Below are positions 35,185 through 45,727 of a stretch of 64,000 nt of DNA, in pieces. This stretch comes from Nocardia grenadensis NBRC 108939 (GTDB lineage Bacteria; Actinomycetota; Actinomycetes; Mycobacteriales; Mycobacteriaceae). The position numbers were made by a program, and so were the translations under genes. A model generated the notes under the pieces. The model was not told where the DNA came from. It worked only from the letters and a program-made list of their open reading frames with translations, and searched no databases. The first letter of the stretch is position 1; each line of letters opens with the position of its first letter. The stretch lies in contig NZ_BDCJ01000018.1 of the NCBI RefSeq assembly GCF_001613445.1, positions 186,001 through 250,000 of the forward strand, written 5' to 3'.

Positions 35185-36408
35185 CTACGCACCCTCCGCT
35201 TCCTCGAGCACGCTGATACCGGGCAGTGTCTTACCTTCCAGGTACTCCAGCGATGCCCCACCACCCGTCGAGATATGCGAGAAATCGCCCTCCGGGATAC
35301 CCAGCGCCCGCACGGCCGCGGCGGAATCGCCGCCACCGACCACGGTGAACGCGCCCTTACCGGTGGCCGTGGCAATGGCCTCGGCGACCCCGCGGGTTCC
35401 GGCCGCGAACTTCTCGAACTCGAACACACCCATCGGGCCGTTCCAGAACACGGTGCGCGCCTCGGTGAGCAGCACCGCGAAACGCTGCACCGACTCGGGG
35501 CCGATATCCAGACCCAGCCAACCGTCCGGGATCTCGTGCGCCGACACCACCTTCGACTCCGCGTCGGCGGAGAAGGAGTCGGCGACGACGATATCGCGCG
35601 GCAGATGGATGACGTCGGCGTAGCGATCCAGCAGGCCCTTGCAGGTCTCGATCATCTCCTCCTGCAGGAGCGAGGAACCGACCGAAAGACCCTCGGCGGC
35701 GAGGAAGGTGAAGCACATACCGCCACCGATGACCAGCGTGTCGACCTTGGGCGCCAGCGCCTCGATCACCGCCAGCTTGTCCGACACCTTCGACCCGCCC
35801 AGCACCACCGCGTACGGGCGGTCGGTGGACTCGGTCAGCTTGGCCAGCACATCGGCTTCCGCCGCGACGAGCGTGCCCGCGTAGTGCGGCAGCATTTTCG
35901 CCACGTCGTACACCGAGGCCTGTTTGCGGTGCACCACACCGAAACCGTCGGAGACGAACGCGCCGTCGTCGCCTACCAGTTCCACCAGCGCGGCGGCCAG
36001 CTTCGCACGCTCGGCGTCGTCCTTGCTGGTCTCCCGCGGGTCGAAGCGGACGTTCTCCAGCAGCAGCACATCACCGTCGGTCAGGCCCTCGGACCGCGCC
36101 AGCGCGTCCTGGCCCACCACATCGCCGGCGAGCTGCACATTGCGACCCAGTTCGGCGGCGAGCCGGGTCGCCACCGGAGCCAGCGACAGCGCCGGGTCCG
36201 GGGCACCCTTCGGACGGCCGAGGTGCGCGGTGACGACCACCTTGGCGCCGGCTTCCACCAGCGCGCGAATGGTCGGAACCGACGCCACGATGCGGCCCGG
36301 ATCGGTGATCTGCCCGTTGTCCAGCGGAACATTGAGGTCGGAGCGCACCAGCACCCCGCGCCCCTCGACGCCCTCGGCGAGGAGATCTTCCAGAGTTTTG
36401 ACAGTCAC
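35185..36408 (-). CDS. pgk: Phosphoglycerate kinase
   Basis: 407 residues from GTG 36406-36408 (VTVKTLEDLL). RSDLNVPLDNGQITD is the N-terminal substrate motif; VVTAHLGRPKG follows; the C-domain has YAVVLGGSKVSDKLAVIEAL, VIGGGMCFTFL, the nucleotide-binding WNGPMGVFEFEKFAAGT and the C-terminal GGGDSAAAV and STGGGASLEYLEG. ATP-forming step of glycolysis. Eight bases separate it from gap and none from tpiA. Confidence 0.96.
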   Translation of the reverse strand: MTVKTLEDLLAEGVEGRGVLVRSDLNVPLDNGQITDPGRIVASVPTIRALVEAGAKVVVTAHLGRPKGAPDPALSLAPVATRLAAELGRNVQLAGDVVGQDALARSEGLTDGDVLLLENVRFDPRETSKDDAERAKLAAALVELVGDDGAFVSDGFGVVHRKQASVYDVAKMLPHYAGTLVAAEADVLAKLTESTDRPYAVVLGGSKVSDKLAVIEALAPKVDTLVIGGGMCFTFLAAEGLSVGSSLLQEEMIETCKGLLDRYADVIHLPRDIVVADSFSADAESKVVSAHEIPDGWLGLDIGPESVQRFAVLLTEARTVFWNGPMGVFEFEKFAAGTRGVAEAIATATGKGAFTVVGGGDSAAAVRALGIPEGDFSHISTGGGASLEYLEGKTLPGISVLEEAEGA

Positions 36409-36416
36409 GCCGTTCC

Positions 36417-37436
<1,020 letters not shown>

Positions 37437-37601
37437 GTTATCGCTCCTCAGCTGTCAAGCGGATCGTTCCGATGCCCTGTCAACCCTAATGCCTCGCGGT
37501 CGCCTCTCCGACAGGCACCTGGTGTTCGTGAGCACCGGGTATCCGCGCACCCGGCCGGATCTCTCCGGCAGTCCCGCCCGGCGTCCGGGAGGATGGTGGA
37601 G

Positions 37602-38201
37602 ATGCCGAACGAACACGCTGCCACGACCCCGCACATCCGCCCCGCCACCGCCGCCGACACATCCCGCGCCGTCAGCACCCTCACCCGGGCCTTCGCCGAC
37701 TATCCGTGGACCCGGCACACCCTCGCCGCCGATGACCACGAACGCCGCCTGGCCACCTTCCAGGAACTGTTCCTCACCCGGATCGGCCTCCCGCACGGCA
37801 GGGTGTGGGTGGCCGACGACGGTGACGCGGTAGCCGTCTGGACCACCCCGACCACCGACGCCGAGGCCGTATTCACCGAACTCGGTCCACGCTTCGCCGA
37901 ACTGGCCGGCGATCGCGCCGCCGCCTACAGCGCCGCGGAGGCAGCCCTGGCACCGCATCGCCCGGCCGGCCCCGTCTGGTTCCTGGGTACCGTCGGCGTG
38001 GATCCCGTACGCCGTGGGCACGGGCTGGGCCGCGCGGTGATCGAACCGGGCCTGGCCGCGGCGGAACGCGACGGAGTCCCCGCTTTCCTGGAAACGTCCA
38101 CGGAGGCCAATGTCCGTTTCTACGAACATCTCGGATTCCGGATCAGCGCCGAAGTGGAGATCCCGGACAACGGTCCCCGCACCTGGTGCATGCTGCGCTG
38201 A
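37602..38201 (+). CDS. GNAT-family N-acetyltransferase
   Basis: 199 residues, ATG 37602 with GGGAGGA nine bases upstream (ATG 37593 is too close to that site). IRPATAADTSRAVSTLTRAF at the N-terminus is the usual first strand/helix. The acetyl-CoA motif is VWFLGTVGVDPVRRGHGLGRAVIEPGL with the R-G-H-G-L-G loop, followed by FLETSTEANVRFYEHLGF. Acetylates an unknown small molecule or protein. It converges on whiA. Confidence 0.87.
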   Translation: MPNEHAATTPHIRPATAADTSRAVSTLTRAFADYPWTRHTLAADDHERRLATFQELFLTRIGLPHGRVWVADDGDAVAVWTTPTTDAEAVFTELGPRFAELAGDRAAAYSAAEAALAPHRPAGPVWFLGTVGVDPVRRGHGLGRAVIEPGLAAAERDGVPAFLETSTEANVRFYEHLGFRISAEVEIPDNGPRTWCMLR

Positions 38202-38284
38202 GACCGCCGGCTGCGCATACCCGCCGCAGCGGATCGGCCGGGACGGACCGGTGCGGACCGTCCGGGCCTGGCCGCCGGACGGCC

Positions 38285-39268
38285 TCAGGCGTCGTCGAGC
38301 AGCTCCGCGGTGACCGCCGATTCGGTATCCGGCACCCCGAGCTCCTTGGCCCGCCGGTCGGCCATCGACAGCAATCGTCGAATCCGCCCCGCCACCGCGT
38401 CCTTGGTCATCGGCGGGTCGGCCAGCTGTCCGAGTTCCTCGAGGGAGGCCTGCCGGTGTTCCACCCGCAGCTTCCCCGCCGCGGCCAGATGGTCGGGCAC
38501 ATCCTCGCCGAGCAGTTCGAGGGCCCGCTCCACCCGGGCGGCCGCGGCCACCGCGGCGCGGGCGGAGCGACGCAGATTGGCGTCGTCGAAGTTGGCGAGC
38601 CGGTTGGCGGTGGCGCGGACCTCACGGCGCATCCGGCGCTCTTCCCAGGTGAGCCGGGTGTCCTGGGCGCCCATCCGAGTGAGCAGGGCACCGATGGCCT
38701 CCCCGTCACGGACCACGACCCGGTCGGTGCCGCGCACTTCGCGGGCCTTGGCGGAGATTCCGAGCCGGCGGGCGGCACCGACCAGTGCCAGCGCGGCTTC
38801 GGGGCCGGGGCAGCTCACTTCGAGGGCCGAGGAGCGACCGGGTTCGGTGAGCGAACCGTGGGCCAGGAAGGCACCGCGCCATGCGGCTTCCGCGTCCGCG
38901 ACGCTACCGCCGACGACCTGGGCGGGGAGTCCGCGGACGGGCCGGCCGCGGACATCGAGCAGGCCGGTCTGCCGCGCGAGGGCCTCGCCCTCCTTCGCGA
39001 CCCGGACCACATAGCGGGAGGATTTGCGCAGGCCGCCGGCGCTCAGCACATGCACATCCGACCCGTATCCGTAGAGTTCGAAGATCTCCCGCCGCAGCCG
39101 CCGGGCAATGGAACCCATATCGACTTCGGCTTCGACTATCACCCGCCCGCCGACGATATGGAGGCCGCCGGCGAAACGCAGCAGGGCGGACAGTTCGGCT
39201 TTGCGCGCACTCACCTGTGTTACGGCGAGCCGGCTCAGCTCGTCTTTCACTTCGGCTGTCATCGCCAC
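38285..39268 (-). CDS. whiA: DNA-binding regulator WhiA
   Basis: 327 residues, ATG. N-terminal degenerate LAGLIDADG-type domain (TAEVKDELSRLAVTQVSARK, ELSALLRFAGGLH) and a C-terminal helix-turn-helix of sigma-4 type (VEHRQASLEELGQLADPPMTKDAVAGRIRRLLSMAD). WhiA controls septation and sporulation genes with WhiB in Streptomyces and is conserved, with an uncertain role, in non-sporulating actinobacteria. It overlaps the end of yvcK by ten bases, within rapZ-yvcK-whiA. Confidence 0.95.
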   Translation of the reverse strand: MAMTAEVKDELSRLAVTQVSARKAELSALLRFAGGLHIVGGRVIVEAEVDMGSIARRLRREIFELYGYGSDVHVLSAGGLRKSSRYVVRVAKEGEALARQTGLLDVRGRPVRGLPAQVVGGSVADAEAAWRGAFLAHGSLTEPGRSSALEVSCPGPEAALALVGAARRLGISAKAREVRGTDRVVVRDGEAIGALLTRMGAQDTRLTWEERRMRREVRATANRLANFDDANLRRSARAAVAAAARVERALELLGEDVPDHLAAAGKLRVEHRQASLEELGQLADPPMTKDAVAGRIRRLLSMADRRAKELGVPDTESAVTAELLDDA

Positions 39269-40323
39269 GAGACGTGCTCCTTTCCACCCAACCCGGACCG
39301 CACATCCTGACCCATGTGCCGTCCCTCGACTCGAAGCCCCGGCAACTGTGGCCGAGGCGCGCGGATCAGTTGATCCAGTGCGGCGGCGAGCTTTCCGGGG
39401 TCGTGCCGGTCGGTTCCCGCGTCGGCGACATCGGAAAAGACTACTCGCGCCCGTAATTGGCCGGCAGCCCTGGCCACATGCTCACGTTCCCGCCCTTCCG
39501 GCACGCACCCGGAGTCGACCAGAACCTCGTCGACCGCGAAATCCGGTGCGTGCTGGGACAATACATGGAGATGCCGTTCGGCGGAGAACCCCGCGGTCTC
39601 ACCGGGCTGCGCGGCGAGGTTCAGAATCAGCACTTTACGCGCCCGGGTGTGGACCAGTGCGTCCCGGAGCCCGGGTACGAGCAGATGCGGTATCACACTG
39701 GTGAACCAGGAGCCCGGCCCCAGAATCACCGCGTCCGCGCGTTCGATGGCGGCGGTGGCCGCCGCGCAGGACGGTGGATCGGCGGGCAGCAGCCGTACCC
39801 GCCGCACCTTGCCCGGTGTCGTGGCGACCGCGACCTGGCCGCGGATACAGCGGCTCACCCGCGGATCGGCTTCCAGACCGGAGACATCGGCCTCGATATC
39901 CAGCGGGATATCCGACATGGGCAGGACCCGCCCGCTGATACCGAGCAGCTCGCCCACCTGGTCGAGGGCGGCCACCGGGTCCCCGAGCACCTCGGTGAGC
40001 CCGGCCAGCAGCAGGTTGCCCACGGAATGCCCGGCCAGGGCGCCGGTGCCGCCGAACCGGTGCTGCACGGTCCGGGTGAGCACCCCGTCGGCGTCGGCGG
40101 CCAGCGCGGCCAGCGCCATCCGCAGATCACCGGGCGGCGGCACCCCGAGTTCGGCACGCAACCGGCCGGAGGAACCGCCGTCGTCGGCGACCGTCACCAC
40201 CGCACTGATCCGGCGCGTGATGCGCCGGATCGCCGTGAGTGTCGCGTACAGCCCATGGCCACCGCCGAGCGCGGCGACCGCGGGACCGGACGGGTCGGCG
40301 GCTCCGTTGTCCGCGCGACTCAT
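39259..40323 (-). CDS. yvcK: YvcK/CuvA family gluconeogenesis and envelope-shape factor
   Basis: 354 residues, ATG. VAALGGGHGLYATLTAIRRI is the N-terminal nucleotide-binding loop. VVTVADDGGSSGRLRAELG, PPPGDLRMALAALA and GHSVGNLLLAGL are YvcK hallmarks; ILGPGSWFTSVIPHLLVPGL completes the CofD-like core. YvcK proteins bind UDP-sugars and are needed for normal cell shape on gluconeogenic carbon; the mycobacterial homologue (CuvA) localises to growth poles. Starts inside the rapZ stop (ATGA). Confidence 0.92.
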   Translation of the reverse strand: MSRADNGAADPSGPAVAALGGGHGLYATLTAIRRITRRISAVVTVADDGGSSGRLRAELGVPPPGDLRMALAALAADADGVLTRTVQHRFGGTGALAGHSVGNLLLAGLTEVLGDPVAALDQVGELLGISGRVLPMSDIPLDIEADVSGLEADPRVSRCIRGQVAVATTPGKVRRVRLLPADPPSCAAATAAIERADAVILGPGSWFTSVIPHLLVPGLRDALVHTRARKVLILNLAAQPGETAGFSAERHLHVLSQHAPDFAVDEVLVDSGCVPEGREREHVARAAGQLRARVVFSDVADAGTDRHDPGKLAAALDQLIRAPRPQLPGLRVEGRHMGQDVRSGLGGKEHVSWR

Positions 40324-41276
40324 TCGCGCCCCAGATCCCGGTGCAGTACCCGTACCGCGTCCACCGGCCCGTCCGCGCCCGCGTCGATCCGGCTACCGGT
40401 GATCTTGCCGAGGGCCTCGGCGATCGCGACGCTGCGATGTCTACCGCCGGTGCAGCCCACTGCGACCGTCATGTAACGCTTCCCCTCTTGGCGATAACCT
40501 TGCGTGGTCAGCTCGATCAGGTGATCACAGGTCCGCAGATAGTCGTCGGCGCCCGGACGCGACAGCACATAGTCGCTGACCACCGTTTCCTGACCGCTGT
40601 GCTGCCGAAGTTCTGGTACCCAGTGCGGGTTGGGCAGGAAACGCACATCCAGCACCATGTCCGCGTCCAGCGGGACACCGTACTTGAATCCGAAGGATTG
40701 AACGGTCAACTGCAGCGCAGCGGGCGTGCCGCCGCCGTAGACCTCCTCCAGTTTCCGGTGCAACTGGTGGATGGACAGTTCGGTGGTGTCGATGACCACA
40801 TCGGCGGCGGCCTTCACGCCCGCGAGCCGGACCCGTTCGGCGGCGATGCCGGCCGATAGGGTCCCCTCGGCGCTATCGTTCTGCAGCGGATGGCGGCGCC
40901 GGGCGAATCCGAACCGGCGAATCAGCACATCGTCGGAGGCCTCCAGGAACAGGATGCGGGTGGGGACGCCGCGGGCGCGCAGCTGTTCGATGACGGCGGG
41001 CAGATCTCCGGTGAAGAATCGGCTGCGCACGTCCATGACGATCGCCAGCCGCAGAATGGGCGGATCGGCCGAGGCACCCAGTTCCACCATGCGGCCGATG
41101 AGTTCCGGCGGCAGATTGTCGGTGACATACCAGCCCAGATCTTCCAGTACCCGCGCGGCCGTGCCCCGCCCCGCACCGGACAGGCCGGTCACCATCACGA
41201 CTTCGACCGGGGTGCCCGGGCCGGAATCGGTACCCGGCACCACTGTCGTACTGTTGTTCGATTCGACGCGAGTCAT
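40320..41276 (-). CDS. rapZ: RNase adapter / nucleotide-binding protein RapZ
   Basis: 318 residues, ATG. Walker A MVTGLSGAGRGTAARVLEDLG, YVTDNLPPELIGRM and VMDVRSRFF, then the C-terminal FKYGVPLDADMVLDVRFLPNPHWVPELR and VAVGCTGGRHRSVAIAEAL motifs typical of RapZ/YvcJ. In E. coli RapZ controls glucosamine-6-phosphate synthase mRNA decay; in actinobacteria the role is unclear and the gene always precedes yvcK and whiA. A Thr/Pro-rich leader of about 24 residues precedes the core. Confidence 0.93.
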   Translation of the reverse strand: MTRVESNNSTTVVPGTDSGPGTPVEVVMVTGLSGAGRGTAARVLEDLGWYVTDNLPPELIGRMVELGASADPPILRLAIVMDVRSRFFTGDLPAVIEQLRARGVPTRILFLEASDDVLIRRFGFARRRHPLQNDSAEGTLSAGIAAERVRLAGVKAAADVVIDTTELSIHQLHRKLEEVYGGGTPAALQLTVQSFGFKYGVPLDADMVLDVRFLPNPHWVPELRQHSGQETVVSDYVLSRPGADDYLRTCDHLIELTTQGYRQEGKRYMTVAVGCTGGRHRSVAIAEALGKITGSRIDAGADGPVDAVRVLHRDLGRE

Positions 41277-41419
41277 GTACCACCCGGATCTTGTTCGGGA
41301 ATTGCGTTTCGGTCACCCAGCTGTAGGTCGGCACCCCGGAACTGTCGCGGGGGCGCAGGAACAAACGTACGTGACCGGCGCCGGTCGCCGCGCGGTTGCC
41401 GCGGCCGCCGCGCCGGAGG

Positions 41420-43474
41420 CTATTGCTCGTGCAGCGCCGCCAGTACCGCCTCCGCGGTGGCGCGGCCGATACCGGGCACCTCGATGATCTCCTCGACGGT
41501 GGCCTCTTTGAGTCGCGCGACCGAACCGAAATGGGTCACCAGCGCGGTCCGCCGGGTCTCCCCGAGGCCGCGGACCGCGTCCAGCGCCGACGCCGTCATC
41601 CGCCGCGACCGTTTGCTGCGATGGAAGGTGATGGCGAAGCGGTGTGCTTCGTCACGCACCCGCTGCAGCAGGTAGAGGGCCTCGCTGGTACGCGGCAGCA
41701 CCACCGGGTCGGGTTCGCCGGGAACCCACACTTCTTCGAGCCGTTTGGCCAGGCCCACCACGGCGATATCGGTGAGGCCGAACTCCTCGAGCACCTCCGC
41801 CGCGGCCGCCACCTGCGGCGCGCCACCGTCGACGACATAGAGGTTGGGCGGATAGGCGAACTTGCGCGGCCGGCCGGTCTTCGGATCGATACCGGGCCGG
41901 GTCACGATCTCCGCGTCGGCCTCCGCCGGGCCGGTTCCGTCGTCCGCCGGCGGCGTACCGAATTCGGGTACCTGCGCCGACCCCGCGAGATCGGCCTGCT
42001 CGGCGGCGTCGCGTTCCCGGCGCAGCCGCGCGAATCGGCGCCTGGTCACCTCGGCGATACTGCCGACATCGTCGGAGCGCCCCTCACCGGCGGCCTCCCG
42101 GATCGCGTAGTGGCGGTAGTCGGACTTCTTGGGCAGCCCGTCCTCGAAGACCACCAGCGAAGCCACCACATCGGTGCCCTGTACATGGCTGATGTCCACA
42201 CATTCGATACGCAGCGGCGCGCTGTCGAGGTCGAGGGCGTCCTGGATGTCCTGCAAGGCCACCGACCGGGAGGTCAGGTCACCGGCGCGGCGGAGTTTGT
42301 GCTGGGCCAGCGCCTCCTTCGCATTACGCGCCACCGTCTCGGCGAGGGCTTTCTTGTCGCCGCGCTGCGGTACCCGCAACCGCACCGACGCGCCGCGCAA
42401 GTTCGACAGCCAGCGCTGGACCTCCTCGGCATCGGCCGGGAGTTCGGGGACCAGCACCTCACGCGGTACCACGGCCGCGGCCTGCTCGCCCGCGGTCTGC
42501 TCGGCCACGGCGGTCTGCTCCGCGTAGAACTGGGTGAGGAACTGCTCCACCAGTGCGGCCAGTTCACCGTCCTGCTCCGGGGTATCGGCCGCATCACCGG
42601 ATTTGTCGACCACCCAGCCACGCTGCCCGCGCACCCGGCCGTCGCGGACATGGAAGATCTGCACCGCGACCTCGAGGTCGTCCCCGGCGAAGGCGATCAC
42701 ATCGGCGTCGGTGCCGTCGCCCAGTACGACGGCCTGTTTCTCCAGTGCCCGGCGCAGGGCCTGGACATCGTCGCGCAGCCGGGCCGCGCTCTCGAAATCG
42801 AGGTCCTCGGCGGCCGCCTGCATCCGGCGTTCCAGGTCCTTGACCATCCGGTCGGTGCGGCCGGCCAGGAAATCACAGAAATCGTCGACGATCCGCCGGT
42901 GCTCGGCGGCCGAGACCCGGCCCACACACGGGGCCGAGCATTTGTCGATATAGCCGAGCAGGCAGGGGCGGCCCATCTGGCTGTGCCGTTTGAACACCCC
43001 GGCCGAGCAGGTGCGGGCGGGAAAGACGCGCAACAGCAGATCGAGAGTCTCCCGGATCGCCCAGGCGTGGGCATAGGGGCCGAAATAACGCACCCCCTTC
43101 TTCCGGGCGCCCCGGTAGACGAACAGTCGCGGGTACTCCTCGTTCAGCGTGACCGCCAGCACCGGATAGGACTTGTCGTCGCGGTAACGGACGTTGAACC
43201 GCGGATCGAACTCCTTGATCCAGTTGTACTCGAGCTGCAGCGCTTCCACCTCGGTGGAGACCACGGTCCATTCCACGCTCGCGGCGGTGGTGACCATCTG
43301 GCGGGTACGCGGATGCAGGGCAGCGATATCGGCGAAGTACGAGTTGAGCCGATTGCGCAGGCTTTTCGCCTTACCGACATAGATGACCCGGCCGTAGGAG
43401 TCCCGGAACTTGTAGACACCGGGTTCGAGTGGAATGGAGCCGGGCTGCGGCCGGTACGTCGCGGGATCTGCCAC
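41420..43474 (-). CDS. uvrC: Excinuclease ABC subunit C
   Basis: 684 residues from GTG 43472-43474. Order: GIY-YIG nuclease domain (PGVYKFRDSYGRVIYVGKA), Cys-rich region (CSAGVFKRHSQMGRPCLLGYIDKCSAPCVG), UVR motif for UvrB binding (VKDLERRMQAAAEDLDFESAARLRD), RNase H-like endonuclease domain (RIECVDISHVQGTDVVASLVVFEDG ... PNLYVVDGGAPQVAAA), and tandem helix-hairpin-helix (LDAVRGLGETRRTALVTHFGS, IIEVPGIGRATAEAVLAAL). It makes both incisions in nucleotide excision repair. An acidic insert (residues about 495-525, PADDGTGPAEADAEIV) is present. First gene of the leftward whiA cluster. Confidence 0.96.
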   Translation of the reverse strand: MADPATYRPQPGSIPLEPGVYKFRDSYGRVIYVGKAKSLRNRLNSYFADIAALHPRTRQMVTTAASVEWTVVSTEVEALQLEYNWIKEFDPRFNVRYRDDKSYPVLAVTLNEEYPRLFVYRGARKKGVRYFGPYAHAWAIRETLDLLLRVFPARTCSAGVFKRHSQMGRPCLLGYIDKCSAPCVGRVSAAEHRRIVDDFCDFLAGRTDRMVKDLERRMQAAAEDLDFESAARLRDDVQALRRALEKQAVVLGDGTDADVIAFAGDDLEVAVQIFHVRDGRVRGQRGWVVDKSGDAADTPEQDGELAALVEQFLTQFYAEQTAVAEQTAGEQAAAVVPREVLVPELPADAEEVQRWLSNLRGASVRLRVPQRGDKKALAETVARNAKEALAQHKLRRAGDLTSRSVALQDIQDALDLDSAPLRIECVDISHVQGTDVVASLVVFEDGLPKKSDYRHYAIREAAGEGRSDDVGSIAEVTRRRFARLRRERDAAEQADLAGSAQVPEFGTPPADDGTGPAEADAEIVTRPGIDPKTGRPRKFAYPPNLYVVDGGAPQVAAAAEVLEEFGLTDIAVVGLAKRLEEVWVPGEPDPVVLPRTSEALYLLQRVRDEAHRFAITFHRSKRSRRMTASALDAVRGLGETRRTALVTHFGSVARLKEATVEEIIEVPGIGRATAEAVLAALHEQ

Positions 43475-43702
43475 GTATCCAGCGTAGTAGCGGGCTCGGA
43501 CACATCCGGCCGCCGGTCGGCAGAGCCCGGGAGAGGCCGCACGGCCGCATCTGCGACCGGAGGGCGTGTGGGCGGCACGCCGGGACACTCGGCTCCGTGC
43601 CCCGGCCCCGCCGGGGTCCGCCACCCGGCCGCTCGCCGCCTGTTTCCCCCACGCGGGGCGAGTTCGCCCACCACTGTCGCCGCATCCCGCTACAGTTCGA
43701 AT

Positions 43703-45655
43703 ATGCGCCCGATACAACGGATTCGGTACGCGCTGACGGTGACGGCGCTGCTCGTGGCAGGCTCGCTCAGCGGATGCTCCGACGATACCGGGGCCGCGGG
43801 CCCCTGCACCCCGGCACCGAACGGCACTCCGGTGACCGCCGCGCCGGCCGCGGGTTCGGCCGCCCCCACCTCGCGTGATCTGGCGACCAACCCGGAGATC
43901 GCGTCGGGCTATCGCAGCGAGATGACCGCGGTCCGCACCAACGGCTATGCCGTATCCACCGCCAACTCCCACGCGACGCGCGCGGCCTGCGAGGTGCTCC
44001 GGGCCGGCGGCACCGCGGCGGACGCGCTGATCACCGCACAGACCGTGCTGGGGCTCACCGAACCGCAGGCGTCGGGTCTGGGCGGTGGGGCGTTCCTGCT
44101 CTACTACGACGCGGAACACGAGACGCTGGATGCCTACGACGGCCGGGAGACCGCACCGGCCGCGGCCACCGAGAACTATCTGCGCTGGATCAGCGATACC
44201 GACCGCACCGAACCGAAACCGGACACCCGCGTCAGCGGGCGCTCCATCGGGGTGCCGGGGGTGGTCCGGATGCTCGAGCTGGCGCATACCGAGCACGGCC
44301 ACATCCCGTGGCGGGAACTGTTCGATCCCGCCGTGGCGCTGGCGGACCAGGGATTCGAGATCAGTCCACGACTCGCCGGGCAGATCGCCGACTCCGCGGC
44401 CGAACTGGCCCGGGACCCGGCGGCGGCCGAGTACTTCCTGGATACGGATGGTTCCCCCAAGGCGGCGGGCACGGTTCTCACCAACCCCGCCCTGTCGAAA
44501 ACCCTCACCACGGTGGCCGCCGAGGGCGCGGAGGGTTTCTACACCGGCCCGATCGCCGAGGACATCGTCGCCGCGGCCACCGCGCGGGAAGGCGGGCGCA
44601 CCCCGAGTCTCCTGGAAGCCGCGGACCTCGACTCCTACCGCGCGGTGAAACGCACTCCGCTGTGCACCGGCTACCGCGCGCACGAGATCTGCGGAATGCC
44701 CGGCCCGTCCTCCGGCGGTATCACGGTCGCGGCCACGCTCGGCATCCTGGAGAACTTCGATCTTCCCGCCCTACCGCCACAGCAGGTCGACCGTAACGGT
44801 GGTGTCCCGCGGGCCGAGGCGGTACACCTCATCGCCGAGGCCGAACGCCTCGCCTACGCCGACCGGGACAAATTCGTCGCCGATCCGGATTACGTACCGC
44901 TGCCCGGTAATTCACCGGAAACACTGGTGAACCCGGAGTACCTGGACAAACGCGCCGAACTCATCGACCCACGCCGGAGCATGGGCACCGCGCAGGCCGG
45001 GAACTTCGGCGCCGCACCGGTGGGTATCGGCCCTCAGCAGCCCGAACACGGCACCAGCCATATCTCGGTGGTCGATTCCTACGGCAATGCCGCGGCCATG
45101 ACCACCACGGTGGAATCGGCCTTCGGTTCCTTCCACATGGTGGACGGGTTCCTGCTGAACAACCAGCTCACCGATTTCGCGACCGACCCGCTGGGCACCG
45201 ACGGCAAGCCGGTCGCCAACCGGATCGAACCGGGAAAGCGGCCGCGCAGTTCCATGAGCCCGACGCTGGTGTTCGAGCAGGCCAAGGACTCCGAGCGCGG
45301 TGCGCTCACCCATGTGGTCGGCTCCCCCGGCGGCTCGGTCATCATCCAGTTCGTGGTGAAAACCCTTGTCGGCATGCTGGATTGGGGCCTGGATCCACAG
45401 CAGGCGGTCTCCGCGCCGGCCGTCGGCGCCGCCAATACGCCCGTCACGAATGTGGGCGGCGAGCATCCGGCGATCGACGCGAGCGACGACGGCGCGCACG
45501 ACCCCCTCGTCACCCGGCTGCGCGAACGGGGCCATCAGGTCTCGGTGGCCCCGCAGACCAGCGGGCTGAGTGTGCTCGGCCGGGACGGTGACCACAGCTG
45601 GATCGGCGGGGCCGATCCCCGGCGCGAAGGCGAGGTCCTCGGCGATACGCGGTGA
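43703..45655 (+). CDS. ggt: Gamma-glutamyltransferase, lipoprotein form
   Basis: 650 residues, ATG 43703. Lipoprotein signal RIRYALTVTALLVAGSLSGC with a lipobox LSGC. Ntn-hydrolase proenzyme: ANSHATRAACEVLRAGGTAADA, EPQASGLGGGAFLLYYD at the N-terminus, and the autoprocessing site EHGTSHISVVDSYGNA, whose Thr becomes the nucleophile of the small subunit. RPRSSMSPTLVF and VGSPGGSVI form the substrate loop. It transfers or hydrolyses the gamma-glutamyl group of glutathione-like compounds outside the membrane; actinobacteria use mycothiol, so the physiological substrate is uncertain. Divergent from uvrC; followed by a strong terminator. Confidence 0.92.
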   Translation: MRPIQRIRYALTVTALLVAGSLSGCSDDTGAAGPCTPAPNGTPVTAAPAAGSAAPTSRDLATNPEIASGYRSEMTAVRTNGYAVSTANSHATRAACEVLRAGGTAADALITAQTVLGLTEPQASGLGGGAFLLYYDAEHETLDAYDGRETAPAAATENYLRWISDTDRTEPKPDTRVSGRSIGVPGVVRMLELAHTEHGHIPWRELFDPAVALADQGFEISPRLAGQIADSAAELARDPAAAEYFLDTDGSPKAAGTVLTNPALSKTLTTVAAEGAEGFYTGPIAEDIVAAATAREGGRTPSLLEAADLDSYRAVKRTPLCTGYRAHEICGMPGPSSGGITVAATLGILENFDLPALPPQQVDRNGGVPRAEAVHLIAEAERLAYADRDKFVADPDYVPLPGNSPETLVNPEYLDKRAELIDPRRSMGTAQAGNFGAAPVGIGPQQPEHGTSHISVVDSYGNAAAMTTTVESAFGSFHMVDGFLLNNQLTDFATDPLGTDGKPVANRIEPGKRPRSSMSPTLVFEQAKDSERGALTHVVGSPGGSVIIQFVVKTLVGMLDWGLDPQQAVSAPAVGAANTPVTNVGGEHPAIDASDDGAHDPLVTRLRERGHQVSVAPQTSGLSVLGRDGDHSWIGGADPRREGEVLGDTR

Positions 45656-45670
45656 ATCACGCCGGACCGT

Positions 45671-45699
45671 GGCGGCTCACCCGCGCCGGGTGAGCCGCC
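45671..45699 (+). terminator. Terminator downstream of ggt
   Basis: GGCGGCTCACCC and GGGTGAGCCGCC form a perfect 12-base stem around GCGCC, 15 bases after the ggt stop. Confidence 0.8.
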
Positions 45700-45727
45700 G
45701 GGCGGTATCCGGTGGTCCCCTGGTGTC

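Noticed and set aside
41396..43702. Long plus-strand frame leading into ggt
   Set aside because: It is the antisense shadow of uvrC. The lipoprotein signal at 43703 marks the true ggt start.
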